38,313 nt of DNA from Bacillota bacterium. GTDB lineage: Bacteria; Bacillota; Clostridia; Lachnospirales; Lachnospiraceae. The first letter of the stretch is position 1, and each line of letters begins with the position of its first letter. This document shows positions 8,386 to 15,386 of the stretch, in pieces. The notes beneath the pieces are model-generated. The model saw nothing but the letters and a program-made list of their open reading frames with translations. It ran no database searches and had not been told where the DNA came from. The position numbers and the translations under genes are program-made. The stretch covers positions 1 to 38,313 of the forward strand of contig JAEXNR010000004.1 of the NCBI GenBank assembly GCA_023439505.1, read 5' to 3'.

Positions 8386-8796
8386 ATGTTTGAATGGAGA
8401 ACCGAGCTAGAACTGGGAATTGATTCCATTGATAGTCAGCATAAAAAACTGATTACCTTTGCTGACCAAATTTACAGGATGGCACAACAAGAGGCCTCAC
8501 AGACTGATGATGAGATACTTTTGGTACTGAACGAGTTAAAAGATTATACCATCTATCACTTTAAAACGGAGGAGGAATTATTTCTTAAATACCGTTTTCC
8601 TGAGTATGAGACGCATAAACTGGAGCATGATAATTTCAGGCAATATATTGCCGCATTTCAGCTGGAAGAAGCCGGACACAGCCGGCAGGAGAAGATCAAT
8701 GAACTTCTTGTGAGCATCGTGAAATGGATCATAAAGCATATTATTGATTCTGATTACTGGTATAAGGATTACCTGATTAACTTAGGCGTGAAGTAA
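8386..8796 (+). CDS. Bacteriohemerythrin (O2-binding di-iron protein)
   Basis: The start at 8386 is preferred over the ATG two codons earlier because GGAG ends one base before that first ATG but seven bases before this one. The resulting 136-residue protein starts MFEWRTELELGIDSID, as is usual in the family. All seven di-iron ligands are visible: H19, H58, E62, H77, H81, H118 and D123. Such proteins bind O2 reversibly and in anaerobes are thought to sense, store or scavenge oxygen. Pairing with a CheX-like gene suggests a link between oxygen exposure and motility control, which is inference from position only. Confidence 0.92.
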   Translation: MFEWRTELELGIDSIDSQHKKLITFADQIYRMAQQEASQTDDEILLVLNELKDYTIYHFKTEEELFLKYRFPEYETHKLEHDNFRQYIAAFQLEEAGHSRQEKINELLVSIVKWIIKHIIDSDYWYKDYLINLGVK

Positions 8797-8876
8797 GTAA
8801 TTTGATTTTTGTCTCATTCTTTTTTTTGAATTATGTTTGAGGTATTCATGAGAAATGATATCATGTAAAATAACAT

Positions 8877-8892
8877 ATGACTGATCAGTCAA
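8877..8892. promoter_or_regulatory. TetR-type operator-like palindrome
   Basis: TGACTGATCAGTCA (8878-8891) is a perfect 14-bp palindrome, and the pattern is typical of TetR-family operators. It lies just ahead of the ribosome site of the 13-codon ORF at 8919. Its half-sites resemble those of the twin sites at 10083-10134, but the spacing differs (TGAC-N6-GTCA here, TGAC-N5-GTCA there), so a different regulator or a different mode of binding is possible. Confidence 0.55.
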
Positions 8893-8918
8893 ATTTTTTA
8901 AAAGGAGGAGTTTTAAAG

Positions 8919-8960
8919 ATGATAAATATTAATTTTAATAGCAGAGGCTATTACAAATAA
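8919..8960 (+). CDS. Possible 13-residue leader peptide
   Basis: The ORF reads MINI NFNSRGYYK (13 residues, then TAA) and is preceded by a strong AAAGGAGGAG site about 10 bases from the ATG. Its last codons (Ser-Arg-Gly-Tyr) form the 5' arm of the hairpin at 8941-8980, so a ribosome translating or stalling on it would open that stem. This arrangement resembles attenuator peptides upstream of antibiotic-response or amino-acid genes. Coding status is not provable at this length. Confidence 0.4.
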   Translation: MININFNSRGYYK

Positions 8961-8980
8961 TAGATTGGAATAGCCTTTGC
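8941..8980 (+). other. Hairpin overlapping the leader ORF
   Basis: GCAGAGGCTATT (8941-8952) pairs with AATAGCCTTTGC (8969-8980), giving 12 bp with one G-U pair and a 16-base loop. No T-run follows, so it is not a standard terminator. It could be an anti-terminator, an mRNA stabiliser, or a translation-coupled switch for the downstream ORF. Confidence 0.6.
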
Positions 8981-9017
8981 AAATCCGTTCATTTTAATGT
9001 ATATAAGGAGATGCAAA

Positions 9018-9239
9018 ATGCGCTGTTTAGCAAAAACAAATTATAAAATGGCATCTGTGAAGGCTGTCCAAATGAGCAGCAGCTGCGGATGTACAAGGAA
9101 ATGGAGTCACACACCTTTCAAACAATTGGGTTTTAGCAGAAATCAGGAAAAACGATCAGGTGATGACTTTTTGAGTGGTAAGACCTATAAAAGAAATGCA
9201 ATTATGTGGTTTCTTCTAAATCAACATCAAACATTTTGA
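9018..9239 (+). CDS. Small Cys-containing protein of unknown function
   Basis: The start at 9018 has AAGGAG upstream; an earlier in-frame ATG at 8997 lies before that site and is less likely. The 73-residue product, beginning MRCLAKTNYKMASVKAVQM, is basic, has a short Cys-rich patch (SSSCGCTRKW) and ends in a slightly hydrophobic, aromatic tail (AIMWFLLNQHQTF). There is no clear signal peptide or membrane segment, and I do not recognise the family. It lies alone between a TetR-type palindrome with leader ORF upstream and a strong terminator downstream, which argues that the region is expressed. It might be a small metal- or stress-related protein, a precursor peptide, or a remnant of a larger gene. 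Confidence 0.45.
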   Translation: MRCLAKTNYKMASVKAVQMSSSCGCTRKWSHTPFKQLGFSRNQEKRSGDDFLSGKTYKRNAIMWFLLNQHQTF

Positions 9240-9271
9240 TTTAATAATATGAAAGACAAATCATATAGGAG

Positions 9272-9314
9272 AGGAACCCTCTTGTTGGAGCAATCTGACA
9301 GGAGGGTTCCTTTT
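9272..9314 (+). terminator. Rho-independent terminator of the small unit
   Basis: A perfect 10-bp stem AGGAACCCTC (9272-9281) and GAGGGTTCCT (9302-9311) is followed by TTT. It separates the small unit from the convergent methyltransferase gene. Confidence 0.8.
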
Positions 9315-9347
9315 GGTAGGAGTCATAGGAAAGAAGTGATATGTACC

Positions 9348-10037
9348 CTATTTTTTTATTGCGTAGAGCACTTTGCATGGAGGAAATATTTGCAAAGGAT
9401 GTTGTACGGTTTCTATGAGGAAGCCCTCTCTTTCAAGAATAAGCTGATAATAATTAACATGTGCAATATCCAATATAGCCAGCCTGCAGCCTTTTTTTGC
9501 AACGCGTGCTATTTCCATAAGTGCTTTTTCACGTTCCCTATTATTTTTTAGATTATGGATTGCGAGACTAGAGGTAATTACATCAAACGACTCATCTGAA
9601 AATGGTAAATTCCTCATGTCAGCATTCACTACTTCTACCTTTTCTTGTGTACCCTCAATTCTTGCATTTTTCATGACAGCATCATAGGTGTTGCCGGATT
9701 GATCTTTTGCACTCCATATATCAACCCCGTATGCTTTTCCAGTGGTTAATAGAGAAGCGGCCCCGTGAAGCATCAAACCTCTTCCACAGCCGACATCCAG
9801 AATTACTTCGCCACCTGTTAAGGACAGGTGATTTATCATCCTTTCTCTTAACCTGTATTTGCCTACTTTACTGCTGTAAGTCATATAGATGCCAATAATT
9901 AGACATATCACTCCTAAATTGCCCAGCCAATTTGCTCCTGATAAGATAACATATCCGGTAAATGTTAATAGAACGCCAGATGTAATATATCCGATTACAA
10001 CAGCAGGAGCATCTAAACCATAATGTCCCCTTTTCAT
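9348..10037 (-). CDS. Membrane-anchored class I SAM-dependent methyltransferase
   Basis: The start at 10037 is supported by GGGAGG placed correctly upstream and by a sensible N-terminus (MKRGHYGLDAPAVV); the longer frame to 10127 would run through the operator site. The 229-residue protein has two hydrophobic segments at about residues 10-32 and 38-54, then a Rossmann methyltransferase domain with motif I VILDVGCGRG, an acidic strand-2 end (GVDIW), NADMRNLPF and the FDVITSSLAIHNL post-I region. It most resembles UbiE/Methyltransf_11-type enzymes, but the substrate is unknown. The membrane anchor points to a lipid, a quinone-like or a membrane-soluble toxic compound. It is divergent from a TetR gene, with two palindromic sites between them. 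Confidence 0.85.
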   Translation of the reverse strand: MKRGHYGLDAPAVVIGYITSGVLLTFTGYVILSGANWLGNLGVICLIIGIYMTYSSKVGKYRLRERMINHLSLTGGEVILDVGCGRGLMLHGAASLLTTGKAYGVDIWSAKDQSGNTYDAVMKNARIEGTQEKVEVVNADMRNLPFSDESFDVITSSLAIHNLKNNREREKALMEIARVAKKGCRLAILDIAHVNYYQLILEREGFLIETVQHPLQIFPPCKVLYAIKK

Positions 10038-10082
10038 CTTATTACCTCCCTTGCATGAAATTAAAAACGAATGATATAATAT

Positions 10083-10097
10083 TTGACCGTTGGTCAA
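10083..10097. promoter_or_regulatory. TetR operator, site 1
   Basis: TTGACCGTTGGTCAA is a 15-base palindrome (TTGACC-N3-GGTCAA). It matches the second copy 37 bases away and lies between the methyltransferase and tetR starts, overlapping the predicted promoters of both. Confidence 0.75.
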
Positions 10098-10119
10098 TTT
10101 TTTATAGAATATCATAGAT

Positions 10120-10134
10120 TTGACCACTGGTCAA
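10120..10134. promoter_or_regulatory. TetR operator, site 2
   Basis: TTGACCACTGGTCAA repeats the half-sites of site 1. On the minus strand it also supplies a -35 (TTGACC) 17 bases from a TATTCT box, a good candidate for the methyltransferase promoter, so repressor binding would block that gene directly. Confidence 0.75.
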
Positions 10135-10156
10135 GTGTTGGATGTTATGATATAAT
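10128..10156 (+). promoter_or_regulatory. Promoter of the tetR gene
   Basis: TGGTCA (10128-10133), a 17-base spacer and a perfect TATAAT (10151-10156). The -35 box lies inside operator site 2, which implies that the regulator also controls itself. Confidence 0.6.
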
Positions 10157-10259
10157 CAATGATTGAAAGCTGCCAAACCCTGGGCATATTAGGTGGGGTA
10201 TGGTTATTTACAGAGAAAGATCAATCTTTCCCAGATACAAGAAAGGCATACTAATTATA

Positions 10260-10871
10260 ATGAATAAAAAGGAATTAATTTTAGATACCATGATGAATTT
10301 AATCATGGAAGAATCAAATGCATCGATCAGTGAAATTGCAAAAAGAGCAGGCATTGCAAAAGGCGGAATTTATTATTATTTTTCTTCAAAAGAAGAAATT
10401 CTTGATGCCCTGATTGACCGCTCCTACCATCAGATCATTGAAAACTGCAGAAGGAAACTGCAAGAAGACAATTCAGACGCCTTATCAAAAATGCGATTAT
10501 TAGTTACAACATATTTTGATCAGCATGTGAATTCGAAAATCGATTCATATTTACATTTGCCACAAAATGCTCAATTACACCAAAAATCACTTTCCAGAAT
10601 TTTAACGGAGATATCCATCTTACTTTCAGATATCGTGGTACAAGGGGTTAAAGAAGGAATTTTTCAATGTGAGTATCCAAAGGAATATGCTGAAATAATG
10701 CTGTCAGTGTTCACGTTTTTGTTGGATCCGGGCATATTTCAATGGAATATCAATGAAGTCAGGAATAAATTAATCGCATTGGCTGACCTGCTGGAGAAGG
10801 GCCTCCTGCTTCCCGAAGGTAGTATGCGCATTCTGTATGATTTGGAGCAGTTCCATCATAGCGAAAAATAA
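10260..10871 (+). CDS. TetR-family transcriptional regulator
   Basis: From 10260 the product is 203 residues and begins MNKKELILDTMMNL. The helix-turn-helix follows at about residues 20-45 (ASISEIAKRAGIAKGGIYYYFSSKEEIL), as is normal for TetR proteins. An upstream in-frame ATG at 10200 would add 20 basic residues; a GGTGGGG lies just before it, so that start is not excluded. The C-terminal half is the ligand-binding helical domain, with no recognisable effector. The two palindromes upstream and the divergent methyltransferase gene make that enzyme and the regulator itself the likely targets. Confidence 0.88.
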   Translation: MNKKELILDTMMNLIMEESNASISEIAKRAGIAKGGIYYYFSSKEEILDALIDRSYHQIIENCRRKLQEDNSDALSKMRLLVTTYFDQHVNSKIDSYLHLPQNAQLHQKSLSRILTEISILLSDIVVQGVKEGIFQCEYPKEYAEIMLSVFTFLLDPGIFQWNINEVRNKLIALADLLEKGLLLPEGSMRILYDLEQFHHSEK

Positions 10872-11310
10872 TCTGATATAGTTACTGCTCACTTTTATAA
10901 TAAGGCAAAGGATTTGTCATGAAGTAAGCGCGGGCGGCTAGCTTCGGGTAGCTATGTCGAAATTATATTTCTGGCTTTGAATGGGAAGTGGATAGTAATA
11001 TGATATATCGTGGAAATGCATATTGAAATCGCTATTATAGTGTGTTAATCTAATTATATTGACAAAATTAGGGGGATATCTGATGCATTTTGCAGCAATG
11101 GCATGATCAGTGTCAGCAAAAGGTCAATGGAATGATGATTCAGAATAAAGCAGAATTTAACTGATGTTCTTTACCGGCTTTGATGTACAGAATTTGGTTT
11201 TCTATCCGCCGTAACTCAATCAGTAAAGTTGATGATTAGGTTCGCGTAAGACGGATGTTATGACGGACATAGAATTGAAAGGTCATAATATTGTGAAAAG
11301 AGGAGTCTAT
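10872..11310. other. Long intergenic region before the soluble chemoreceptor
   Basis: This stretch of about 440 bases has no convincing gene. A possible promoter is TTGAAA (11023-11028), 17 bases, TAATCT (11046-11051). A long untranslated leader would follow, which could hold regulation, but I see no known riboswitch or strong hairpin. An in-frame ATG at 11260 precedes the chosen chemoreceptor start. Confidence 0.4.
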
Positions 11311-13242
11311 ATGAAGAAGAGAAGGAAGAAGCAGGGGAATTTGGATGTGATTGAACATCTACTCCAATGGGATTTGGAGGAGGCTTCCTTTACGGAAGGA
11401 AAGGCTGATACAGCGTATTTAAAGTTATTTCAGAACTATCAGGAGTTTTTTGAAAATTTCTTTCAGGACTTTCATGAGATCAAGATGATCTCGGATCAGC
11501 TGGAAGGCATCATTGACGGTATGGTGGATTCCACCAATCATGTCCGATTATCGACCGAATATATTTCAGAAGGTGCTCAGAGTCAAACCCAGGAAATTGT
11601 TCGATGCCAGAGTATAGCAGATATCCTTGCGGATAAGATTGCCAGAATGGGTGATAAATCCAGAGAGATCATTCAATATGCATATGAGATGGGTCAGGTA
11701 AATGCCAACGGTAAAATTGCAGTGGAAAATCTGGCGGAAAGTCAGCATAAAAATTATGCGGTAAATACCGCAATTGCAGAACAGATTTATCAACTGGTGA
11801 ATAAATCGGAGACAATTAATCAGATAACCATCCAGTTAAATGAGATTTCTAATCAGACGAATCTGCTGGCACTAAACGCATCTATTGAAGCTGCAAGAGC
11901 AGGTAATGCCGGTAAGGGCTTTTCTGTGGTGGCAGATGAGATACGTAAATTGTCCGAGGCGAGCAAAAGTGCCGGAATTGATATTAATAACAATATCGGA
12001 CTGATCATGGAGCAGTTGTCACAAATCAAGGATGTGATGGATGGATCAAAGAAAATAATTGATCATCAGGATCGTGTCGTATCGGAAGTAATTGATGCTT
12101 TTGAAAAGATGAATCACTATGTAGATAATTTTATCGTAAAGCAGCAGGAATTTAATGAAGATGTTTCCGGGCTCACCAATGAAAAGGATCATCTGATTTC
12201 ATCTTTTTGTAATATAGCAGCCGTTATTGAGGAGTCATCCGCTACTACCGAGGAAGTTGCATCGTTAACCATCGGTCAAAACAGTACGGCGAACATTATA
12301 TTTAATATGGCACATGATTTACAGAAGAAAGTCGGGCAATTATCTGCAGGGGTCTCTGATATTAAAATAAGAAAGGAAGAGTACAAGCAGAAAAAGGTTG
12401 CGCTGATTTTCGATATTGAATGTGATTTTTGGGAACCCACGGAGCGGGATGCAAGAAAGACTGCAAAAGCATTCAATTTCTATTTGGAAGTTTTTGCACC
12501 GAAATCAAGGGAGCACGGAGCTGTTCAGATGCTTGAGGCATTGGAGAAATTTATCCGTGAAGAATATTACGCGATTATTATCAGCCCCATTGAAAGCAGA
12601 GAAATTCGTAAGGCACTGGAAGCGGCGAATGCAAAGGGGATCAAGATTATTTTTATTAATTCTGCCGTAGAAGGGATAAAGTACGAGGCCCTGATCGAAA
12701 CCAACGGTTTGGAGCTTGGCAAGAATGCAGCTAATACAGCAAAGCAGATGTTAAATAATCGGGGAGAAGCCTTTGTGGGTTTATGGTCTGATATGAAGAT
12801 CAGTTCCATTGACAAGCGTGCTCAGGGATTTATTGCCGAGCTGAAGGAACATTATGATATCCCGGTGCATACATTAAGTGTTTTGAGTACTCCGTCGGAG
12901 GCAGAAGTAAAAAGAGTGATGAATTACATAGAACAGGAACATCCCATGGTGAAATTAATCTATGCTACCGATGTGAATTGGGGAATCGCCTATGGAAGAT
13001 ATGTAGAAAAATATCATCCAAAGCTGAAGGTCCTCACGGTTGATTTTACAAAGGATATCTCAGGATTGATTAAAAATCACAGCATTGAAGCCTCCATCGC
13101 CCAGCGGGCATTTTCCTGGGGGACGATGGCGATGAATTTTCTGATTGATCTTGAGTCGGGAAAGAAAGTTGTCAAATATACAGATACCGGTACTTATGAA
13201 GTCAACTCCAATAATATCGCTATCTACGAGAAGAGAATTTAG
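11311..13242 (+). CDS. Soluble chemoreceptor: MCP signalling domain fused to a C-terminal sugar-binding (PBP type I) domain
   Basis: The start at 11311 follows an AGAGGAG site and gives 643 residues, beginning with a basic tail (MKKRRKKQG). There is no signal peptide or membrane helix, so it should be cytoplasmic. Residues of about 60-350 form the coiled-coil receptor domain, with the hairpin tip EISNQTNLLALNASIEAARAG...GKGFSVVADEIRKLSE at about 177-215 that contacts CheW and CheA. From about residue 362 (KKVALIFDIECDFW) to the end there is a periplasmic-binding-protein type I fold like those of RbsB or LacI effector domains (AIIISPIESREIRKALEAANAKGIKIIFINS, and LIETNGLELGKNAANTAKQML). It probably reports an internal sugar or metabolite to the chemotaxis kinase. 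The order, with the sensor after the signalling domain and inside the cell, is unusual. Confidence 0.85.
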   Translation: MKKRRKKQGNLDVIEHLLQWDLEEASFTEGKADTAYLKLFQNYQEFFENFFQDFHEIKMISDQLEGIIDGMVDSTNHVRLSTEYISEGAQSQTQEIVRCQSIADILADKIARMGDKSREIIQYAYEMGQVNANGKIAVENLAESQHKNYAVNTAIAEQIYQLVNKSETINQITIQLNEISNQTNLLALNASIEAARAGNAGKGFSVVADEIRKLSEASKSAGIDINNNIGLIMEQLSQIKDVMDGSKKIIDHQDRVVSEVIDAFEKMNHYVDNFIVKQQEFNEDVSGLTNEKDHLISSFCNIAAVIEESSATTEEVASLTIGQNSTANIIFNMAHDLQKKVGQLSAGVSDIKIRKEEYKQKKVALIFDIECDFWEPTERDARKTAKAFNFYLEVFAPKSREHGAVQMLEALEKFIREEYYAIIISPIESREIRKALEAANAKGIKIIFINSAVEGIKYEALIETNGLELGKNAANTAKQMLNNRGEAFVGLWSDMKISSIDKRAQGFIAELKEHYDIPVHTLSVLSTPSEAEVKRVMNYIEQEHPMVKLIYATDVNWGIAYGRYVEKYHPKLKVLTVDFTKDISGLIKNHSIEASIAQRAFSWGTMAMNFLIDLESGKKVVKYTDTGTYEVNSNNIAIYEKRI

Positions 13243-13327
13243 AGATTAAGAGCGATATTCTCACGGTTAAGGGTAGGAAGGATAAGAAGAACGATTAGGA
13301 ATATCCCGGATTGGCAGGAAAAATAAG

Positions 13328-13370
13328 AGGCAGCGGAAAGGACAGCCATGTCAGCCGCTGCCTTATTTTT
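13328..13370 (+). terminator. Terminator after the soluble chemoreceptor
   Basis: AGGCAGCGG (13328-13336) pairs with CCGCTGCCT (13355-13363), followed by TATTTTT. It lies immediately before the left 26-bp direct repeat. Confidence 0.8.
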
Positions 13371-13371
13371 A

Positions 13372-13397
13372 TATTATAGCAAACTTCTCCTGACAGA
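13372..13397 (+). repeat. Direct repeat, left copy
   Basis: This 26-base segment (core AAACTTCTCCTGACAGA) recurs at 15384-15409 with 24 of 26 bases identical. Each copy directly follows the T-rich tail of a terminator-like hairpin. The two copies bracket the TetR, hydrolase and KTR genes. They may be boundary sequences of an inserted cassette, or traces of recombination between related element modules. Confidence 0.75.
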
Positions 13398-13440
13398 TAC
13401 CGGGTTTGGGGCTGGCCCCAATTTATTTAAGCTCACGGGG

Positions 13441-13499
13441 TTAACTGGACAAGCGAATACTGTTACAATAGAAACATACATTTATATGTATGTTTCTAT
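13441..13499 (+). promoter_or_regulatory. Promoter with overlapping 13-bp inverted-repeat operator
   Basis: TTAACT (13441-13446), a 17-base spacer and TACAAT (13464-13469) place transcription start near 13476. A long palindrome with 13-base arms (13468-13480 and 13487-13499, ATAGAAACATACA and its complement) covers that start point. It is the probable operator of the TetR regulator encoded 16 bases downstream, implying autorepression. Confidence 0.75.
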
Positions 13500-13514
13500 G
13501 AGAGGAGTACTAAA

Positions 13515-14156
13515 ATGGCGAGAAATAAGCATCCAGAAATTACTGAGCAAAGGATTTTAGATACGGCATACAAATTGTTTGTAGAAAAAGGATGGGATAA
13601 TACCACTATTCAAGACATCATAAATGAACTTGGAGATTTATCAAGAGGAGCGTTTTACCATCATTTCAAATCTAAAGAGGATATTATTGATGCAGTCACA
13701 ACAAGAATTTTTACAAATGACAACCCCTTTGAGTTCGTAGAAAAAGACACCTATTCCAATGGGCTTGATAAAATGAAAAAAATTATGACGCTCTTTTTAA
13801 CGAATGAAAGTAATATAGCCCTTTTGAAAAAGCTCCCTCCCACTGTAAGAGAAAGCCCCCAGCTTATTGCTAAACAGGTAGACGACTGTAAGACTATTTT
13901 AGCCCCTTACTTTGAGGAATTGATAATCTGCGGCGTCGAGGATGGTTCAATAAACGTAAAATATCCAAAACAGGTAGCTGAAATGTTCAGCTATCTCATT
14001 ACACTTTGGGCATCATCGAAATATTTATGCAAAGACGAACAAGAGTTCACTGACACTATTGATGCTTTGTCAATTACGCTTGTTGGGGTTGGATTGCCAC
14101 TCATTGATGAACACATGAGAGCCTTATGTATTGAAATGTTTCTAAGAATAAACTAA
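13515..14156 (+). CDS. TetR/AcrR-family regulator of the hydrolase cassette
   Basis: The 213-residue protein opens with a typical TetR DNA-binding domain (ITEQRILDTAYKLFVEKGWDNTTIQDIINELGDLSRGAFYHHFKSKEDII) and has a helical ligand domain. A GAGGAG site precedes the ATG. The gene lies 13 bases upstream of the alpha/beta hydrolase gene, so the two form one operon under the palindrome at 13468-13499. It presumably releases the promoter when a small molecule binds, perhaps the hydrolase substrate; that is inference. Confidence 0.9.
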   Translation: MARNKHPEITEQRILDTAYKLFVEKGWDNTTIQDIINELGDLSRGAFYHHFKSKEDIIDAVTTRIFTNDNPFEFVEKDTYSNGLDKMKKIMTLFLTNESNIALLKKLPPTVRESPQLIAKQVDDCKTILAPYFEELIICGVEDGSINVKYPKQVAEMFSYLITLWASSKYLCKDEQEFTDTIDALSITLVGVGLPLIDEHMRALCIEMFLRIN

Positions 14157-14169
14157 AAAGGAGTTTATC

Positions 14170-15042
14170 ATGGATTGGAGATATGAACACGGGAAAATTA
14201 AACCGCCCGGTATGCTGGTGACGGTAAACAACCACAAAATGCACATGTATAAAGAGGGCAATGGCAAAGAAATATTGGTGTTTATGTCTGGTGGAGGCAC
14301 TTGCTGCCCAGCACTTGATTTTAAGCCACTTTGGATGCGTCTATACTCCCGATATACTGTTGTTATAGTTGAAAAAGCGGGTTATGGGTGGAGCGAAACT
14401 GCTCATGTGTCCCGAAATATAAATATTATATTGGAAGAAACTCGTACTGCATTGTTACAGGCAAATCTACGGCCGCCGTATGTTTTGGTGCCACATTCTT
14501 TATCGGGAATTGAGGCATTAGCATGGGCGCAACAATATCCCGATGAAGTGAAGGCCATCATTGGATTAGATGCTGCTATACCTGTTTTTTATAGAGAGCT
14601 AACACCGCTAAAAGCGGCCACAATGATTTTCTTATACTATGCCTTATTTATTGGCGCCCGCCTTGGGCTACTTCGTTTTACAACAAAAACCGCAGAAAAA
14701 TCTATCAGAGCAAATGGTCAGTTTTCTGAAAAAGAAATAAGCATTTATAAACACATGTTTGTCCACAATAGTTTTACAAAAAATATGCTTGATGAAGTCA
14801 AGTTGTGCCGAAAAAACGCAAAGAAAGTTGATGATTTAGGCCCGACTACATCAATCCCATATTTAGCATTTATTTCAGACGGTAAAGAGGTCGGTTGCTT
14901 AAATTGGCGTGAACTCATAATAAACTTTGTCTCAAAAATGCCAGACGGGAAATATATAGCTTTAGATTGCGGACATTATATGCACTACTATCAGCCACAG
15001 ACCATAGCTCTTGAAATGGAAAAATTCATTTCCTCTATATAG
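14170..15042 (+). CDS. Alpha/beta-hydrolase fold enzyme
   Basis: This 290-residue protein has the hydrolase layout: an oxyanion-side loop (VFMSGGGTCCPALDF), VVIVEKAGYGWSE, a nucleophile elbow with Ser110, and a C-terminal His in LDCGHYMHYYQP (H269 most likely). The elbow reads VPHSLSG, so the usual Gly-x-Ser-x-Gly is Pro-His-Ser-Leu-Ser, with both glycines replaced but a Gly one residue later. A lid-like stretch (about residues 140-200) includes a hydrophobic segment (AATMIFLYYALFIGARLGLL). The likely chemistry is ester, lactone or similar hydrolysis of a small molecule; substrate unknown. It is cotranscribed with TetR, a common arrangement for detoxifying genes carried on mobile elements. 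Confidence 0.8.
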   Translation: MDWRYEHGKIKPPGMLVTVNNHKMHMYKEGNGKEILVFMSGGGTCCPALDFKPLWMRLYSRYTVVIVEKAGYGWSETAHVSRNINIILEETRTALLQANLRPPYVLVPHSLSGIEALAWAQQYPDEVKAIIGLDAAIPVFYRELTPLKAATMIFLYYALFIGARLGLLRFTTKTAEKSIRANGQFSEKEISIYKHMFVHNSFTKNMLDEVKLCRKNAKKVDDLGPTTSIPYLAFISDGKEVGCLNWRELIINFVSKMPDGKYIALDCGHYMHYYQPQTIALEMEKFISSI

Positions 15043-15060
15043 TATTGTGAGAGTGCTACA

Positions 15061-15248
15061 ATGATAAAGGAAGAATGGATACTATGTCCTATCTGTAAAA
15101 ATATGACCCGGATACGAATACGAGAAAATACGATTCTTGAAAACTTTCCACTCTTTTGCCCTAAGTGTAAGCAAGAAACTGTAATCAACGTGAAAAACTG
15201 AATATATCAGTAATCAAAGAGCCGGACGTTAAGACACAGAGCCGGTGA
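15061..15248 (+). pseudogene. Cysteine-rich KTR-type protein gene, frameshifted
   Basis: From 15061 the frame reads MIKEEWILCPICKNMTRIRIRENTILENFPLFCPKCKQE and stops at 15199-15201 after 46 residues. The two CxxC pairs and the LxNFPLFCPKCKQET block match the small cysteine-rich KTR proteins often found in Firmicute conjugative elements. These normally continue to a tail like VIKEPDxKTQSR. That tail (ISVIKEPDVKTQSR, then TGA at 15246) is present just downstream in another frame, so one base appears to be missing near 15199 (AACTGAAT where an extra T would restore the frame). The zinc-ribbon core is intact and might still be made. The family recall is from memory, without a database check. Confidence 0.75.
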
Positions 15249-15345
15249 CCAGCGAGAATGAAACTCGTGGTTATCAGTTTTGTATCCCTAAACCGCCGTT
15301 TTTGTAACGTAGCACATGGGTGGTGTAAACTGTGCCCTTGTATCA

Positions 15346-15386
15346 CACGGCGGTATCTTTGGAGGTATCGCCGTGTTTTATTTTAT
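15346..15386 (+). terminator. Terminator after the KTR gene
   Basis: CACGGCG (15346-15352) pairs with CGCCGTG (15369-15375), with further pairing of inner bases, then TTTTATTTTATT. It leads directly into the right direct repeat. Confidence 0.75.

Noticed and set aside
8941..8980. Classical rho-independent terminator or T-box
   Set aside because: No T-run follows the stem, and no T-box sequence or specifier structure is visible.
9249..9551. 100-codon plus-strand frame
   Set aside because: It crosses the terminator at 9272-9314 and runs antisense through the methyltransferase gene; no ribosome site or family likeness.
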